Assembly: GCA_910579685.1 (NCBI GenBank)
Contig: CAJTVN010000017.1
Location: 35,677 to 99,676, forward strand
DNA from: an uncultured Lachnospiraceae bacterium
GTDB lineage: Bacteria > Bacillota > Clostridia > Lachnospirales > Lachnospiraceae
Length of the DNA: 64,000 nucleotides
Direction of reading: 5' to 3'
Positions 15,279 through 24,643 of this stretch are shown in pieces. A program made the translations under genes and the position numbers. The first letter of the stretch is position 1. Each line of letters opens with the position of its first letter. The notes under the pieces are model-generated. The model was not told the DNA's origin. It saw only the letters and a program-made list of their open reading frames with translations, and did no database searches.

Positions 15279-16661
15279 TCAGTCCCTGAAAAATTCAAAC
15301 TCCTCATTGGCAAGCCTTACCACCATTCCGTCGGAAAGAAGCTCCCTCGCTCCCGGCTGCAGCCGCTTTCCGTCTAAAAAGCTTCCGTTCTTTGACTGGT
15401 TGTCCTCTATATAAAATTCGCCGTTTACATATTGAATTAGTGCATGGCTGCGGCTGACCGCATGGTTATCCTCTATACGGATATCTGCGGACATCCCGGA
15501 TCCCACCGTTATCCGGTCCCTGTCAATGCGGTAGGTAAATCCGCCCTGTCTGCGGACCAGCCTTGCGGATATCTGCCACACCGTGCCCTCCTCTTCCAGA
15601 AGCACCGTGCCCTCCGGCTCCGAATCCCGCCTTTGCGCCGGTTCCTCCATAAGCACCGTGCTCTCGTAGCTTTCGTACATATCGTCCCGGCCCCTGCCAG
15701 AGGCGTCCGGCTCCGCCGCCTGCCTGTTTTCGGGGATCTCTGTACTTTTGGGCACAGCGACAGACAGCTTGTTCTCCTTCTGCTTTTTCGGCACGGCAAA
15801 GGAACTCAAAAATCCCTTTTTTTCCGCCTTTGCCTTTTTCGGAGGCTTTGGCACTGCCGGTTTTTCCTGCTCCTCTGACTTCGGTTTTGCCCCCGGCTCT
15901 CTTCCCGGGATATTGATCACGGGAATCCGGGAGGCGGCGGAAGGGCTGCCCTGCCGCTTCTTCTCAGGAACCGGAACCGGCGTCTGATCCGGCGTCTTCA
16001 AAGGCGCCTTCGGAGCAGACATATCTTCTCTCCTCGGGCTCTCCAAGGAACGGCTTTCCGGGGGAGTCTCTGCCTGTGCGGCTCTGACCTCCTTTCCGCT
16101 CTCATCCGGTACCGGTCCGGCGCTCTTTTTGATTAATTCCCTGAAATCAGATAATTTCTGAACAGCCCCCCGGCTGAAAGCATTTAAGATATCAAAAAGA
16201 TAGGGATCCTTTTCCTGAAAATCCGGCTGGATCCTGCTCACCGCCTCCTGCAGGAAGTCCATTTTGTCTCTCACAAATCCGTGGTCAAAGGGAAGGTACA
16301 GAAGCAGGCTGTTTCCCTCACGGTCCATATAAATGTGGTCCCAGTCCAAAAGCAGGTGATCCATATCCAGCATATAGGCGTCCGCCTCCTCAAACGCATT
16401 CAAAATACTGTTAAAGACCATGAGCACTTCCTTCTTTGGCCTTACCACGGACATCCGGCTGTTGATCTTCATCAGCCCGGTAATGTTGAACTGCGCCTGT
16501 CTCTTCTCGTTGATCTGGACGATCTGAGTCGGAACAATATTTCCGATGCGGTTGTGCGTCATCATATTCATGGCAAAGGTATCGATCACAAGACCGTCCT
16601 CCAAATCAAAAACCAGATAAGTCGTCTCACCCACACTCTGTTGTCTGAAATTCAAATTCAT
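15279..16661 (-). CDS. DUF6382 and FHA domain-containing protein
   Basis: A 460-residue cytoplasmic protein. Residues 1-175 match the DUF6382 domain common in clostridial FHA proteins (start MNLNFRQQSVGETTYLVFDL). A disordered Pro/Lys/Glu-rich linker spans about 180-330. A C-terminal FHA domain occupies about 378-455, with ITVGSGMSADIRI, VSRSHALI and QSKNGSFLDG, so the phospho-Thr-binding residues are present. Two copies of a Thr-Val-Leu peptide (STVLMEE at 334-340, GTVLLEEE at 351-358) lie just before the FHA domain and are candidate phosphorylation sites. It is the likely cytoplasmic hub of the operon's phosphorylation branch. Confidence 0.88.
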   Translation of the reverse strand: MNLNFRQQSVGETTYLVFDLEDGLVIDTFAMNMMTHNRIGNIVPTQIVQINEKRQAQFNITGLMKINSRMSVVRPKKEVLMVFNSILNAFEEADAYMLDMDHLLLDWDHIYMDREGNSLLLYLPFDHGFVRDKMDFLQEAVSRIQPDFQEKDPYLFDILNAFSRGAVQKLSDFRELIKKSAGPVPDESGKEVRAAQAETPPESRSLESPRREDMSAPKAPLKTPDQTPVPVPEKKRQGSPSAASRIPVINIPGREPGAKPKSEEQEKPAVPKPPKKAKAEKKGFLSSFAVPKKQKENKLSVAVPKSTEIPENRQAAEPDASGRGRDDMYESYESTVLMEEPAQRRDSEPEGTVLLEEEGTVWQISARLVRRQGGFTYRIDRDRITVGSGMSADIRIEDNHAVSRSHALIQYVNGEFYIEDNQSKNGSFLDGKRLQPGARELLSDGMVVRLANEEFEFFRD

Positions 16662-16683
16662 CTGAAGTATCCATGCCTTTCTC

Positions 16684-17979
16684 TTAATCCATGATCTTAA
16701 GCTGTATCAGGGTCCACGCATCCCCGTGGCAAACCGGGGCGACTCCCTCCCTGGTCATGAGCCCCGCACCGTCAAAAACAGGTGAAACCGCCATACTTCC
16801 CTTTTCGTCAACATATCCCCAGATCCCGTTTTTCTTAACGGCCGCATAGCCTGCGGTAAAGGATCTGGCTTCTTCATAGGCACAGGCGATTTTCAGGTTC
16901 TCCTCCCTGTCAATAAATCCCCACTTTCCATCCATGCACACTGCGCACATTCCGTCCGACTCAAAGGCCCTGACCGCTTCGTAAACCTGCTGTGACGTCC
17001 GCTCCCCCTTCTCATTCACGAAAAACCAGCTCTCGCCCTGCCTTACGCCGATCTTTTTATTCACGCTGCAGATTCCTCTGCTGTTTTGGGCAATCCCGTC
17101 AAAGACAAACTCGGTGATCAGCTCTCCCTTTCTGTCAATCAGCGCCCATTTATCGTTCTGCCTTACGGCTCCCACTCCCTCGCAGATCAGTGTCGCCCCG
17201 TCATAGACAAATTCCGTCTTTTCCTTAAAGTTCTTATCCAGATACCCGTACTTCCCGTTCTTTTTGGCCACAATCCGGTTCTGGGAAGCCGCACTCAGCG
17301 ACTCATAAGCCTCTTCCGGCATCTTTGTCCTGTAACCCTTCTGATTGATGAAGTAACAGTCGCCGCCGTCCTTCACCGCAATTGCCTTCTCATCCTTTCC
17401 GTCAAACCCGATCTCGTCATAGACAGCCTCTATGACCACCTTTCCATCCAGTCCGATCAGCCCCTTTTTTCCATTCCGGGAGTAAACGGCATAACTCCCC
17501 GCAAAGTCCTCTATCCCCTCGTAGACACAGGTGCGCTCCACATACTTTCCCTTCACCTCATCGTAATAGCGCAGGACAACCTCGCTGTCCGGATACTTCT
17601 CATACAGGCCGCTGACCAGATCAATCACACTGTCCTCGGAAAAATTTTCCTTCGTGAACTCATAGAGCTTTGTCACGTCCTTCTCCACGGGCCCAAAAGA
17701 CGCAAGAATCCCGTTCAGCTTCTTGCGGTATTCCTTATAGTCTCCCATCGCCAGATAATTGTCCGCAATGGATTCCTCCAGCTCCAGCGTTTCCCCTTTT
17801 ACTCCTCTGGCCTCCTCGTACTGGGTGATTGCGTCCAGATACAGTCCCTTTTCTTCCAGCCTTCCGGCCTCCGCAATCATCTCATTGTATTTTTTTTCAT
17901 TGCCAAGCCAGGTGGACAATGTGACGTACCACGCAAGCCCAAGAAGAACAATCATGACAATGGAAAGATTCTTTTTCAT
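16684..17979 (-). CDS. Membrane-anchored WG-repeat protein
   Basis: A 431-residue protein with one N-terminal membrane helix (LSIVMIVLLGLAWYVTLSTW), a short TPR-like helical stretch (about 40-130), then roughly seven WG repeats. Recognisable repeat cores include KKGLIGLDGK, KYGYLDK, KWALIDRKGE, SWFFVNEKGE, KWGFIDREE and IWGYVDEKGS. WG repeats are usually extracytoplasmic beta modules thought to mediate protein contacts. There is no lipobox, so the N-terminal helix is the anchor. The start is 8 bases after the prepilin peptidase stop. Its job in the pilus-kinase unit is unknown; a scaffold or surface sensor is plausible. Confidence 0.85.
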   Translation of the reverse strand: MKKNLSIVMIVLLGLAWYVTLSTWLGNEKKYNEMIAEAGRLEEKGLYLDAITQYEEARGVKGETLELEESIADNYLAMGDYKEYRKKLNGILASFGPVEKDVTKLYEFTKENFSEDSVIDLVSGLYEKYPDSEVVLRYYDEVKGKYVERTCVYEGIEDFAGSYAVYSRNGKKGLIGLDGKVVIEAVYDEIGFDGKDEKAIAVKDGGDCYFINQKGYRTKMPEEAYESLSAASQNRIVAKKNGKYGYLDKNFKEKTEFVYDGATLICEGVGAVRQNDKWALIDRKGELITEFVFDGIAQNSRGICSVNKKIGVRQGESWFFVNEKGERTSQQVYEAVRAFESDGMCAVCMDGKWGFIDREENLKIACAYEEARSFTAGYAAVKKNGIWGYVDEKGSMAVSPVFDGAGLMTREGVAPVCHGDAWTLIQLKIMD

Positions 17980-17987
17980 AAACTCAC

Positions 17988-18653
17988 CTATGCTCCTATT
18001 AACAAAACGATTAACGTGCCCACTGCCAGAAACGGCCCAAACGCAATCTCATCCTTCATGCTCTTTTTTTTGCGGATCACCTGAATTCCCCCGTACAGGG
18101 CGGACAGAATCAGGGACAGCAGCATCACCAGATACGTGCTGCCAAATCCAAGGCACATTCCGATCACCGCCACCAGCTTCACATCCCCCATGCCCACCGC
18201 ATGTCTGGAGAGTACATACGCAAGGAAGAAGATGGCTCCGCTCACCCCGCCTCCCAGCAGGATAAATTTCAGATTCTCGAAGATCAGCGCCGGAAAAAAG
18301 AACACCTCGGCCAAAAACAAAACCGCCCTGCCAGACAGGAGATAGAACAGCCATCTGTTGGGGATAATCTTTTCCTCCGCATCCTTCTTCGCAATGGGAT
18401 ACAAAACGGACAGAAGAAGCAGATAGCGCACCGCCTTGAGAGGGCCGTATCCGTACCAGGCAAAGAGCCAGGCAAGCCCCGCACCCGACAAAAGGCATCC
18501 GGCAAGCAGAATCCCTCTGCCCTTATTCATCTTGAAAAAATAGCTTCCTCTTGTGCGTCTTTCCGTCTCTGTGTCGCAACGACTATCATACTCACACAGG
18601 AGATTGAGAACATATCCCAAAAGGCCTGAGAAAACCGCCACACAAACATACAT
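17988..18653 (-). CDS. cpaA: Prepilin peptidase (A24 family, TadV/CpaA-like)
   Basis: A 221-residue polytopic membrane protease that would cleave the prepilin leader of Flp and TadE-like pseudopilins. Both catalytic aspartates are visible: one in KKDAEEKIIPN and one in the family motif GMGDVK. About six hydrophobic helices surround them. The N-terminal methyltransferase domain of PilD-type enzymes is absent, as expected for the short Tad type. It begins 4 bases after the upstream tadE-like gene and is the only prepilin peptidase in the locus. Confidence 0.92.
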   Translation of the reverse strand: MYVCVAVFSGLLGYVLNLLCEYDSRCDTETERRTRGSYFFKMNKGRGILLAGCLLSGAGLAWLFAWYGYGPLKAVRYLLLLSVLYPIAKKDAEEKIIPNRWLFYLLSGRAVLFLAEVFFFPALIFENLKFILLGGGVSGAIFFLAYVLSRHAVGMGDVKLVAVIGMCLGFGSTYLVMLLSLILSALYGGIQVIRKKKSMKDEIAFGPFLAVGTLIVLLIGA

Positions 18654-18657
18654 ACTC

Positions 18658-19368
18658 TCACCACAGCGCCGTCTTGGCGCTTACCTTAAACGTCCTTGGT
18701 TCCAGCTCGATGATTCCCAGATGAAAATCTATGGTATAGACAATGGTGACCTCCAGCTGTGGCATGCCGCCGCTGGCCGCTTTCGCCCACTTGCTGTTAC
18801 TGAAATCAAGACCCGACATGCCGCCTTCGATTCCGAGATCCTCCAGATATTCGTCCGCACTCTTGGAAGACATATTCTCGATCTGCGCTTTTACCACACC
18901 TTCCACGATGCTCTCAGCCACCATGTTGCTCAGGATATCCGCACCCTTTGTCTTGATGAGGGCAAAGATATTGTTCATCAGGGCATCCGGATCTCCGAAA
19001 AAGTCCTGCACGTGCGTCCCCGCATTCTGAGCGGCCCCGATCACGTCCCCGCCCCGGGAGAGGGTATTGCCCACCTCTTCGATATCATCCAGAAGACTTG
19101 CCGCATCGCTGGTGAAAGCCGCCGCCTGGGAAGCGGTGCTCACCCGTTTTTCCACGATTCCCGCCTTGGTGAGCACGTAACTGTACTGTGAAATCTCCCT
19201 GGCCGTCTCATTTGCCGCATACTGCAGAATCACCTGCGCTCTGGCAATCTGGATCAGATCCATCATAGCCAGATAAAACACGATGAAAATCACCAGGAAA
19301 ATCGAGGCTTCCAGCGTGATACCGCCCGTTTCCCCTTTTCTTTTTTCTCTAGTAGCCCTGTATTCCAT
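18658..19368 (-). CDS. TadE/TadG-like pseudopilin
   Basis: A 236-residue protein. A short cytoplasmic start is followed by a pseudopilin-like junction GGITLEASIFLVIFIVFYLA, with Glu near the start of the hydrophobic helix as in TadE proteins, then a long extracytoplasmic domain. Its start overlaps the DUF5702 gene stop by 20 bases, indicating translational coupling, and its stop is 4 bases from the prepilin peptidase start. Probably a minor pilin processed by that peptidase. Sequence beyond the helix is not distinctive. Confidence 0.8.
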   Translation of the reverse strand: MEYRATREKRKGETGGITLEASIFLVIFIVFYLAMMDLIQIARAQVILQYAANETAREISQYSYVLTKAGIVEKRVSTASQAAAFTSDAASLLDDIEEVGNTLSRGGDVIGAAQNAGTHVQDFFGDPDALMNNIFALIKTKGADILSNMVAESIVEGVVKAQIENMSSKSADEYLEDLGIEGGMSGLDFSNSKWAKAASGGMPQLEVTIVYTIDFHLGIIELEPRTFKVSAKTALW

Positions 19369-21979
19369 GATATTTCACCTTAAATGCGTCCTCGTCATAG
19401 GAAACGTCGTAACCGGCGCCTCCCAGCCTCTGCAGGAAAAACGTGTCAATGGATACCGTTGCGTCCACGGAAACCATCGTGTACATATGCTTTAGCGTGT
19501 TGGCATTGTTTGTCTTCTTCTCCGTCAGGTTCAGTTCTATGCAGTCTGCGGCCCTTCCCAGAAGCTGTGTCTGCCGGGCCTGGATAAACATATTGACGCA
19601 TACCAGGATCCACAGATAATCCTCATAGGTAAAGCCGGAATCCTCCCCCGAGGAAGGCCCTCCCGGATTTGCGGGCAGCCAGGTTTCCCAGTCCCCCGCC
19701 TGTTTGATCAGCGGCACCGGCTTGCCCTCCATCAGATCGATCATGTTGTCCGTGGTCTCAATGGTGGCTGCGATCGCCAGAAGCGCACATTTGATGGCCG
19801 TCTTGCCAAGGGCTCCCACCGGAAAGAAAGCCGCAATGGTTCTGGCCTGCTTCCCCAGTGTGGAATTTGTGAACGCAAAGGACATATTAAAGACAAAATT
19901 AGCCGCAAAGATAATGGCCTTCGTTATATTTACGTTGCTGCGCACGTCAGAGCTCCCCCACAGGATATATTCCACCTCCGCCCGGTAAATGGCGTTGTCC
20001 TTCAGCTTGGCCCGGCTTAAGGATTCCGGATCGCTGTTCGCACTTCCGTCCCGGTTGTGGTCAATGGTATAGTGGGAAAACATGTCTATAACGTACTCCG
20101 TCAAAAACAGGGGCTCCGCCACATCCTCCCCCACGCCCGCTATCTTTCCGCTTAAGCCGGATATTTCCGTCAGGGCGGCGTTGTCCTGATTCAGATTATC
20201 GCTTCCGCTCTCCGCCGCTTCTTTTCTGGATTCTTTGTCCTCCAGGCTTCCCTGCGCCTTAACGGACTCCTGATTGTAGCTTTCTCCCTCCGCAATTCCC
20301 AGCCAGACGCTTGGCAGCGCATCCCCGGCAATGGTTCTCACGTTTTGATCGGCGATATCATCAGAGGTGAGTAATTCTTCTAACGCCTTCTTTTTTTCAT
20401 CCAGTTTATCCTTCCACTTCTTGGTCTCTTCCTTCGCCCTTGCCTCGTCCTTACTGTCCGTGTTGCAGTATTCCTCCTTCAGCTTCTTTACAAACGCATC
20501 CTGCTTGTCCACAGTCTTATCGATCTGTACGGACAAAGACATCACATCCGGCGTATGGTAGCGGTCCATAAAGTTCGCTGCTGCCGCACTCACCTCGCTG
20601 CTCTCAATGATGGGGCCATAATCAGCCTCGCCCATGAACACCGCCTTGGATGACACGTCGTAATCGATCCGATATCCGGTAAAGGTCACCTGATCCAGAT
20701 TGCTTTCCACTTCCTCGAAATAAGTCTTATTATTTTTGATCTTGTTCTCAAACTCCCCGATAATACCATCGTTATCGAAAAGCCCCGCCGCTTCCCGAAT
20801 GCTCTCCTCGTAAGCGCCTTTCGTTGTAGGATTGGACAAATTCCCCACCGCTTCCTGCCAGTTTTCAAATTTACCCTTACAGTCCTTGAGCCTGTCTCTG
20901 ATCTTGGCGATTTTCTCAATGATATCCTGGCAGTTCTCTTTTCCATCCCTGGCGCATTCCCACTGCTCGTGCATGGCGGAATAGGATTTCTTTACAAGAT
21001 CATCCAGTGTTTTTTCCGTGTTCTCGATCCCCTCCTCCATAATGGACTTGGCGTTCTCATACTCATCGATCAGCCTCTGCACCTCATCATATTCATCGCT
21101 GTCTTTCTCCAGCCCGTCGAGGAGATCCGTGGGATTCTGTCCCCGCATGGCGTTTTCGATACGCTTCATCTTGATGAGGTTGGAGGCCGTTCCCGCATCA
21201 ATGCTGCTCACATCGCAGGCCAGATCCGCCATCCGCTCCATGAGCCCCTTCATGTCTCCGGAATCGCTGTCGCTGCAGTTCGTCATCCGGTGATAAGCCA
21301 CCGCCAGCAGGGTAATTTTGTCATAATTACTTTCCGTGTCAGACAAAAGACGGGTCAGAGACTCCTGTGTGCCTATCTTTTTCACATACTCGTTCTGCTT
21401 GTCAATCAGTTCGTTCAGCTCGTCAAACAATTCCTGGACGTCTCCCAGTTCTTTCTCAAATTTGAGCTCGGCATCCGCCGCGGCCCGCTCCTCGGCCATC
21501 GTATCCAGAACATTTATCTTGCTCTTGATGGCGCGGTTCACAATGGTTACAGGAGCCCGGTATTTCATGTATTCCAGCACTTCCTGCTTAAAAACCTCGG
21601 TCTGATAAATTTCCGTATCCACCATGTCGGAAGCCGAAAACCCGCCCTCGGTCAGCTCCAGATACACCAGCGCCTTGGCAAAATCCTCCTTAGACACACC
21701 GCTGGCATTCAGCGACATCTCGAAACATTCCTGCATGATGCTCTCCACCTCGGACGCACTGTCCGCCATGGCCAGCAGCCCGTAGACCTGGTTCAGCCCC
21801 TCATGATAATTGGACAGTGCCGCATTCATCGCAAGATCTCCCGCACCGGACACGAGATTCTTGCTGGCCAGGATCCGGCTGCCGTCGATCATCACGCCGC
21901 TGAAAATAAAGGTCGGAATCAGGATCAGCGTAAGGAAAACAGCCACCGCACCGTCGTGTTTTCTACAGAAATTTGACAT
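19349..21979 (-). CDS. Large DUF5702 (TadG-like) membrane-anchored pilus protein
   Basis: An 876-residue protein with an N-terminal membrane helix (GAVAVFLTLILIPTFIFSGV) followed by DGSRILASKNLVSGAGDLA, typical of clostridial DUF5702/TadG-like proteins of Tad loci. The middle (about 170-560) is highly charged and predicted coiled coil. A further hydrophobic segment occurs near 700-740. TadG-type proteins are thought to link the pilus to the envelope. It sits between two TadE-like genes and overlaps the downstream one, supporting a shared assembly role. No vWA motif is visible, unlike many TadG proteins. Confidence 0.83.
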   Translation of the reverse strand: MSNFCRKHDGAVAVFLTLILIPTFIFSGVMIDGSRILASKNLVSGAGDLAMNAALSNYHEGLNQVYGLLAMADSASEVESIMQECFEMSLNASGVSKEDFAKALVYLELTEGGFSASDMVDTEIYQTEVFKQEVLEYMKYRAPVTIVNRAIKSKINVLDTMAEERAAADAELKFEKELGDVQELFDELNELIDKQNEYVKKIGTQESLTRLLSDTESNYDKITLLAVAYHRMTNCSDSDSGDMKGLMERMADLACDVSSIDAGTASNLIKMKRIENAMRGQNPTDLLDGLEKDSDEYDEVQRLIDEYENAKSIMEEGIENTEKTLDDLVKKSYSAMHEQWECARDGKENCQDIIEKIAKIRDRLKDCKGKFENWQEAVGNLSNPTTKGAYEESIREAAGLFDNDGIIGEFENKIKNNKTYFEEVESNLDQVTFTGYRIDYDVSSKAVFMGEADYGPIIESSEVSAAAANFMDRYHTPDVMSLSVQIDKTVDKQDAFVKKLKEEYCNTDSKDEARAKEETKKWKDKLDEKKKALEELLTSDDIADQNVRTIAGDALPSVWLGIAEGESYNQESVKAQGSLEDKESRKEAAESGSDNLNQDNAALTEISGLSGKIAGVGEDVAEPLFLTEYVIDMFSHYTIDHNRDGSANSDPESLSRAKLKDNAIYRAEVEYILWGSSDVRSNVNITKAIIFAANFVFNMSFAFTNSTLGKQARTIAAFFPVGALGKTAIKCALLAIAATIETTDNMIDLMEGKPVPLIKQAGDWETWLPANPGGPSSGEDSGFTYEDYLWILVCVNMFIQARQTQLLGRAADCIELNLTEKKTNNANTLKHMYTMVSVDATVSIDTFFLQRLGGAGYDVSYDEDAFKVKYHGIQGY

Positions 21980-21989
21980 CTCTCTACCC

Positions 21990-22664
21990 CTAAACTACAA
22001 ATTTTACTACCTCGTTTATCCCGTTTATGATCTTATCCAACTGACCCTTGACACCCAGCTTTTCACTGATCACCGTGACGGCGTCCCCCGCCAGATCCAC
22101 CGTGCGCACAAAAGAAGCCGGATCCATGGCCACAGCCGTTGCGGACTGTTTGTATGCCAGAGAGTCCGGATACCCGAAATACCGCATGACACCCGGCGTG
22201 GGAAAGCGAAAGGTCACCTCGGCCTTAATCTGTGTGGAAAAAAGCCCCCTGTTAATGGTTACGGTATTGTCCGCATAGGAGCCGCCCGCCAGAATCAGCG
22301 TGCTCTGCGCCACCGTGTCCATAAAGCTCTGCAGCTCGCTCTCACTGGTCCAGGCCCCATAGCCAAACAGTTCCCGGTACAGAACAAACAGATCCGCATG
22401 GGCCGCCTTGTAATACGCATTCACATCCGCAGGATCCGAGGAAAAGTCAATCTGCTTTTGGTCGTAATCTCCCAGCGTCTGATAGCCCGGGCTTGCCAGG
22501 ACATGGGCGCCCTGATGGGCCACCCGCTGTACCTGGTAGAGCATGGCCATCTCCTGCAGCTTAAACAGTCCCAGGTAGATCAGGGAAAAAACCGCAAGCA
22601 GCACAATGGGAAACACGATGACGGCCTCCACCATGACCGCTCCTTTTTCTTTCTCCATAGTCAT
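21990..22664 (-). CDS. tadE: TadE-family pseudopilin
   Basis: A 224-residue protein. The N-terminus EKEKGAVMVEAVIVFPIVLL has the Gly cleavage position, Glu five residues later and the hydrophobic helix expected of TadE pseudopilins. The rest is a presumably extracytoplasmic domain with no recognised fold. It lies 24 bases after the Flp gene and 10 bases before the DUF5702 gene. It would be processed by the A24 peptidase in the same operon and be a minor pilus component or assembly factor. Confidence 0.86.
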   Translation of the reverse strand: MTMEKEKGAVMVEAVIVFPIVLLAVFSLIYLGLFKLQEMAMLYQVQRVAHQGAHVLASPGYQTLGDYDQKQIDFSSDPADVNAYYKAAHADLFVLYRELFGYGAWTSESELQSFMDTVAQSTLILAGGSYADNTVTINRGLFSTQIKAEVTFRFPTPGVMRYFGYPDSLAYKQSATAVAMDPASFVRTVDLAGDAVTVISEKLGVKGQLDKIINGINEVVKFVV

Positions 22665-22688
22665 ACTCCTGCATCCATAAGCCCAAAA

Positions 22689-22904
22689 TCAGCCGCCGAT
22701 AAAATCCGTCAGCTGGCCGAACACGTTCTCAACCGCCGCCGTCAGCTGATCTTTAAAAATGACCGCAATGGCAATCACGATTACCATGATCAGGATAATG
22801 GACACAAAGTTCGTGTCGCCCTCTTCACAAAGTAATTCCTCCAGCTTTCTGTTTAATGCCTGCCGCATCTGAAGCTTTTTAATCTGAAAAAACATTCTCA
22901 TCAT
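22689..22904 (-). CDS. flp: Flp-type major pilin
   Basis: A 71-residue prepilin. A long basic leader (about 28 residues) ends in LLCEEGDTNFVSI, after which a hydrophobic segment (IILIMVIVIAIAVIF) and a short C-terminal tail ending in FIGG follow. This fits the Flp1-like pilins of clostridial Tad systems, with cleavage probably after the Gly of EEG. Two adjacent ATGs (22904 and 22901) are both usable after a purine-rich RBS. It is the only Flp gene here and lies after tadC, so the major pilin is embedded mid-operon instead of leading it. Confidence 0.85.
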   Translation of the reverse strand: MMRMFFQIKKLQMRQALNRKLEELLCEEGDTNFVSIILIMVIVIAIAVIFKDQLTAAVENVFGQLTDFIGG

Positions 22905-22946
22905 CTTTCCCTCTCCTTTTCCTTTTGTTTGCTTGAATGCTTTATC

Positions 22947-23813
22947 TTATAACCCCGTGATAATGGGGGCCATAATCATAAATAAAATGCCGATAAAAAT
23001 AATGACCGTCGGCACCAGCAGCTTGGAATTCGCCTTTTCCCCTTTCTGCTTCACCAGATTACGCTTTTCCATCCACAGCTCGTCCGCCATATCCTTCAAA
23101 AACATGGTCAGCTCCGAGCCGCCCTTTTCCAGTCCCTGGATCACCATGGAAGAAAATTTCCGAATCTCCTTGATCCCGCACCGCTCGGCAAATTCGCGGT
23201 ACGCCGCTGCCTCTGCCACTCCGTTGTCCAGCTGGGCCGCAGTCATGCGCATCTCCTGAAACAGGACGGTATCCGACTGATTGGCGATCAGATTCCAGGC
23301 ATCCCGAAGAAGCATGCCGGAATTCACAAGCAGCGTCATCTTGGATAATACCTGCGGGAACTGTGACAGGATTTCCTCCCTTCTTGCGGTCAGCTTGTCC
23401 TTGAAGCTTTCGTTCATATACCACACAAAGATCACCGCAAGAACCGCACCGAAAAACAGGGCAATGGGATTGTTCGCCAGAAGGGCCAGCAGAAAAATGA
23501 CGGGCAGCACCGTGACCACGTATGTAATTTTCCCTCCAACGGATATGTAGTAATAGTACTCGGCGTATTTTTTCCCGTATACCTCGGACATCAGCTTGAT
23601 TTTCTTTCGGGAGGCGTCCGATTTGATATTAAAACGGATCAGCTCCATGATCTGGAACCCTATGAAAAAAAGCTCGCTCAAATAGTAGTCATCCGAATTG
23701 ATGGATGAAGTGATCTCCTCAAATTTTTCCTCATATTTCCCTGCCAGTATCACCCAGAACAGAACGAACGCCGTGGTGGGAACCAGCATGACAAGCTGAA
23801 ACGTGCTCTGCAT
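22947..23813 (-). CDS. tadC: Tad pilus inner-membrane platform protein TadC
   Basis: A 288-residue protein of the type II secretion F (GspF) superfamily. It has N- and C-terminal hydrophobic helices around a cytoplasmic helical domain with SQFPQVLSKMTLLVNSGMLL and QGLEKGGSELTMFLKDMADE, the TadC hallmark region. With TadB it forms the platform moved by the TadA ATPase. It starts 23 bases after the tadB stop. Length and topology are normal for clostridial TadC. Confidence 0.92.
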   Translation of the reverse strand: MQSTFQLVMLVPTTAFVLFWVILAGKYEEKFEEITSSINSDDYYLSELFFIGFQIMELIRFNIKSDASRKKIKLMSEVYGKKYAEYYYYISVGGKITYVVTVLPVIFLLALLANNPIALFFGAVLAVIFVWYMNESFKDKLTARREEILSQFPQVLSKMTLLVNSGMLLRDAWNLIANQSDTVLFQEMRMTAAQLDNGVAEAAAYREFAERCGIKEIRKFSSMVIQGLEKGGSELTMFLKDMADELWMEKRNLVKQKGEKANSKLLVPTVIIFIGILFMIMAPIITGL

Positions 23814-23836
23814 CTTTCCTCTCCTTTTCCTGCCTT

Positions 23837-24634
23837 CTAAATTTGGATATTCGTGAACCTGCGCCCCAGATGATAGGCCAGATAGAACATGCCAAGCGCA
23901 ATCAGCTTGATTACCACGTTCACCGGTGTGTTTGCCGCAGCCGTCATGTCGCTTCCCATTCCTCCAAGGCTTACCAGAATCACCAGCGGCATCACCATCA
24001 TGATATTCAGCTCGTTCTTGTTTCCCGCAAGGATTGTCTGGATTTCCATCTCGATCTCGATCTTGTCATTGATCACGTCCCTGGTGGATGCGATAATGTC
24101 CTTGATGTTGGCGCCCTGGCGCAGAGAAACCCGAAACACGTCGGCAAAGCTCTCCACGTCCTCCAGGCCGCTTCTTCTGGCAAAATTGGTAAGCAAATCT
24201 TCTATATTAATGTTGTTCTCCATACCCGTCACAAGGATCGCCAGCTCCCTGGTAATGTCAGACTGGTCGCCATAGATCTGCTCCAGATCGCTCCAGGCAT
24301 CCCGGAAGGAATCCAGCGTGTTTTTTCCCGTGGCATAGGAAGCTGTGAGGGATTCCAACAGATCCTTAAACTGCAAAAGCAGCTCTTTCTTTCTCCTCTC
24401 CAGCCTGCTCTCCTGATAGATCCCCTGAGCCAGAACGGCGATCAGGATTACAGCCGCCGCACTCACGATCACATTGTAAAAAAACAGATAGGACACCACG
24501 CCCCCGATCGCCCCGCCGATCAGCCCCGCAGCCGCCCTGTCCGCAGCCGTCATGCGATAGACATGGTAATCGTCCCCTCCGCCGATCAGGGATTCTATCG
24601 GTTCATATTCCTCTTTCTTTTTAAAGAAATCCAT
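23837..24634 (-). CDS. tadB: Tad pilus inner-membrane platform protein TadB
   Basis: A 265-residue GspF-superfamily protein. Two early hydrophobic helices (about 33-68) precede the cytoplasmic domain with LLQFKDLLESLTASYATGKN and SLRQGANIKDIIASTRDVI, and two further helices lie at the C-terminus. It pairs with TadC, with which it shares distant similarity. The gene begins 9 bases after tadA. Confidence 0.92.
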   Translation of the reverse strand: MDFFKKKEEYEPIESLIGGGDDYHVYRMTAADRAAAGLIGGAIGGVVSYLFFYNVIVSAAAVILIAVLAQGIYQESRLERRKKELLLQFKDLLESLTASYATGKNTLDSFRDAWSDLEQIYGDQSDITRELAILVTGMENNINIEDLLTNFARRSGLEDVESFADVFRVSLRQGANIKDIIASTRDVINDKIEIEMEIQTILAGNKNELNIMMVMPLVILVSLGGMGSDMTAAANTPVNVVIKLIALGMFYLAYHLGRRFTNIQI

Positions 24635-24643
24635 ATCCCACCT

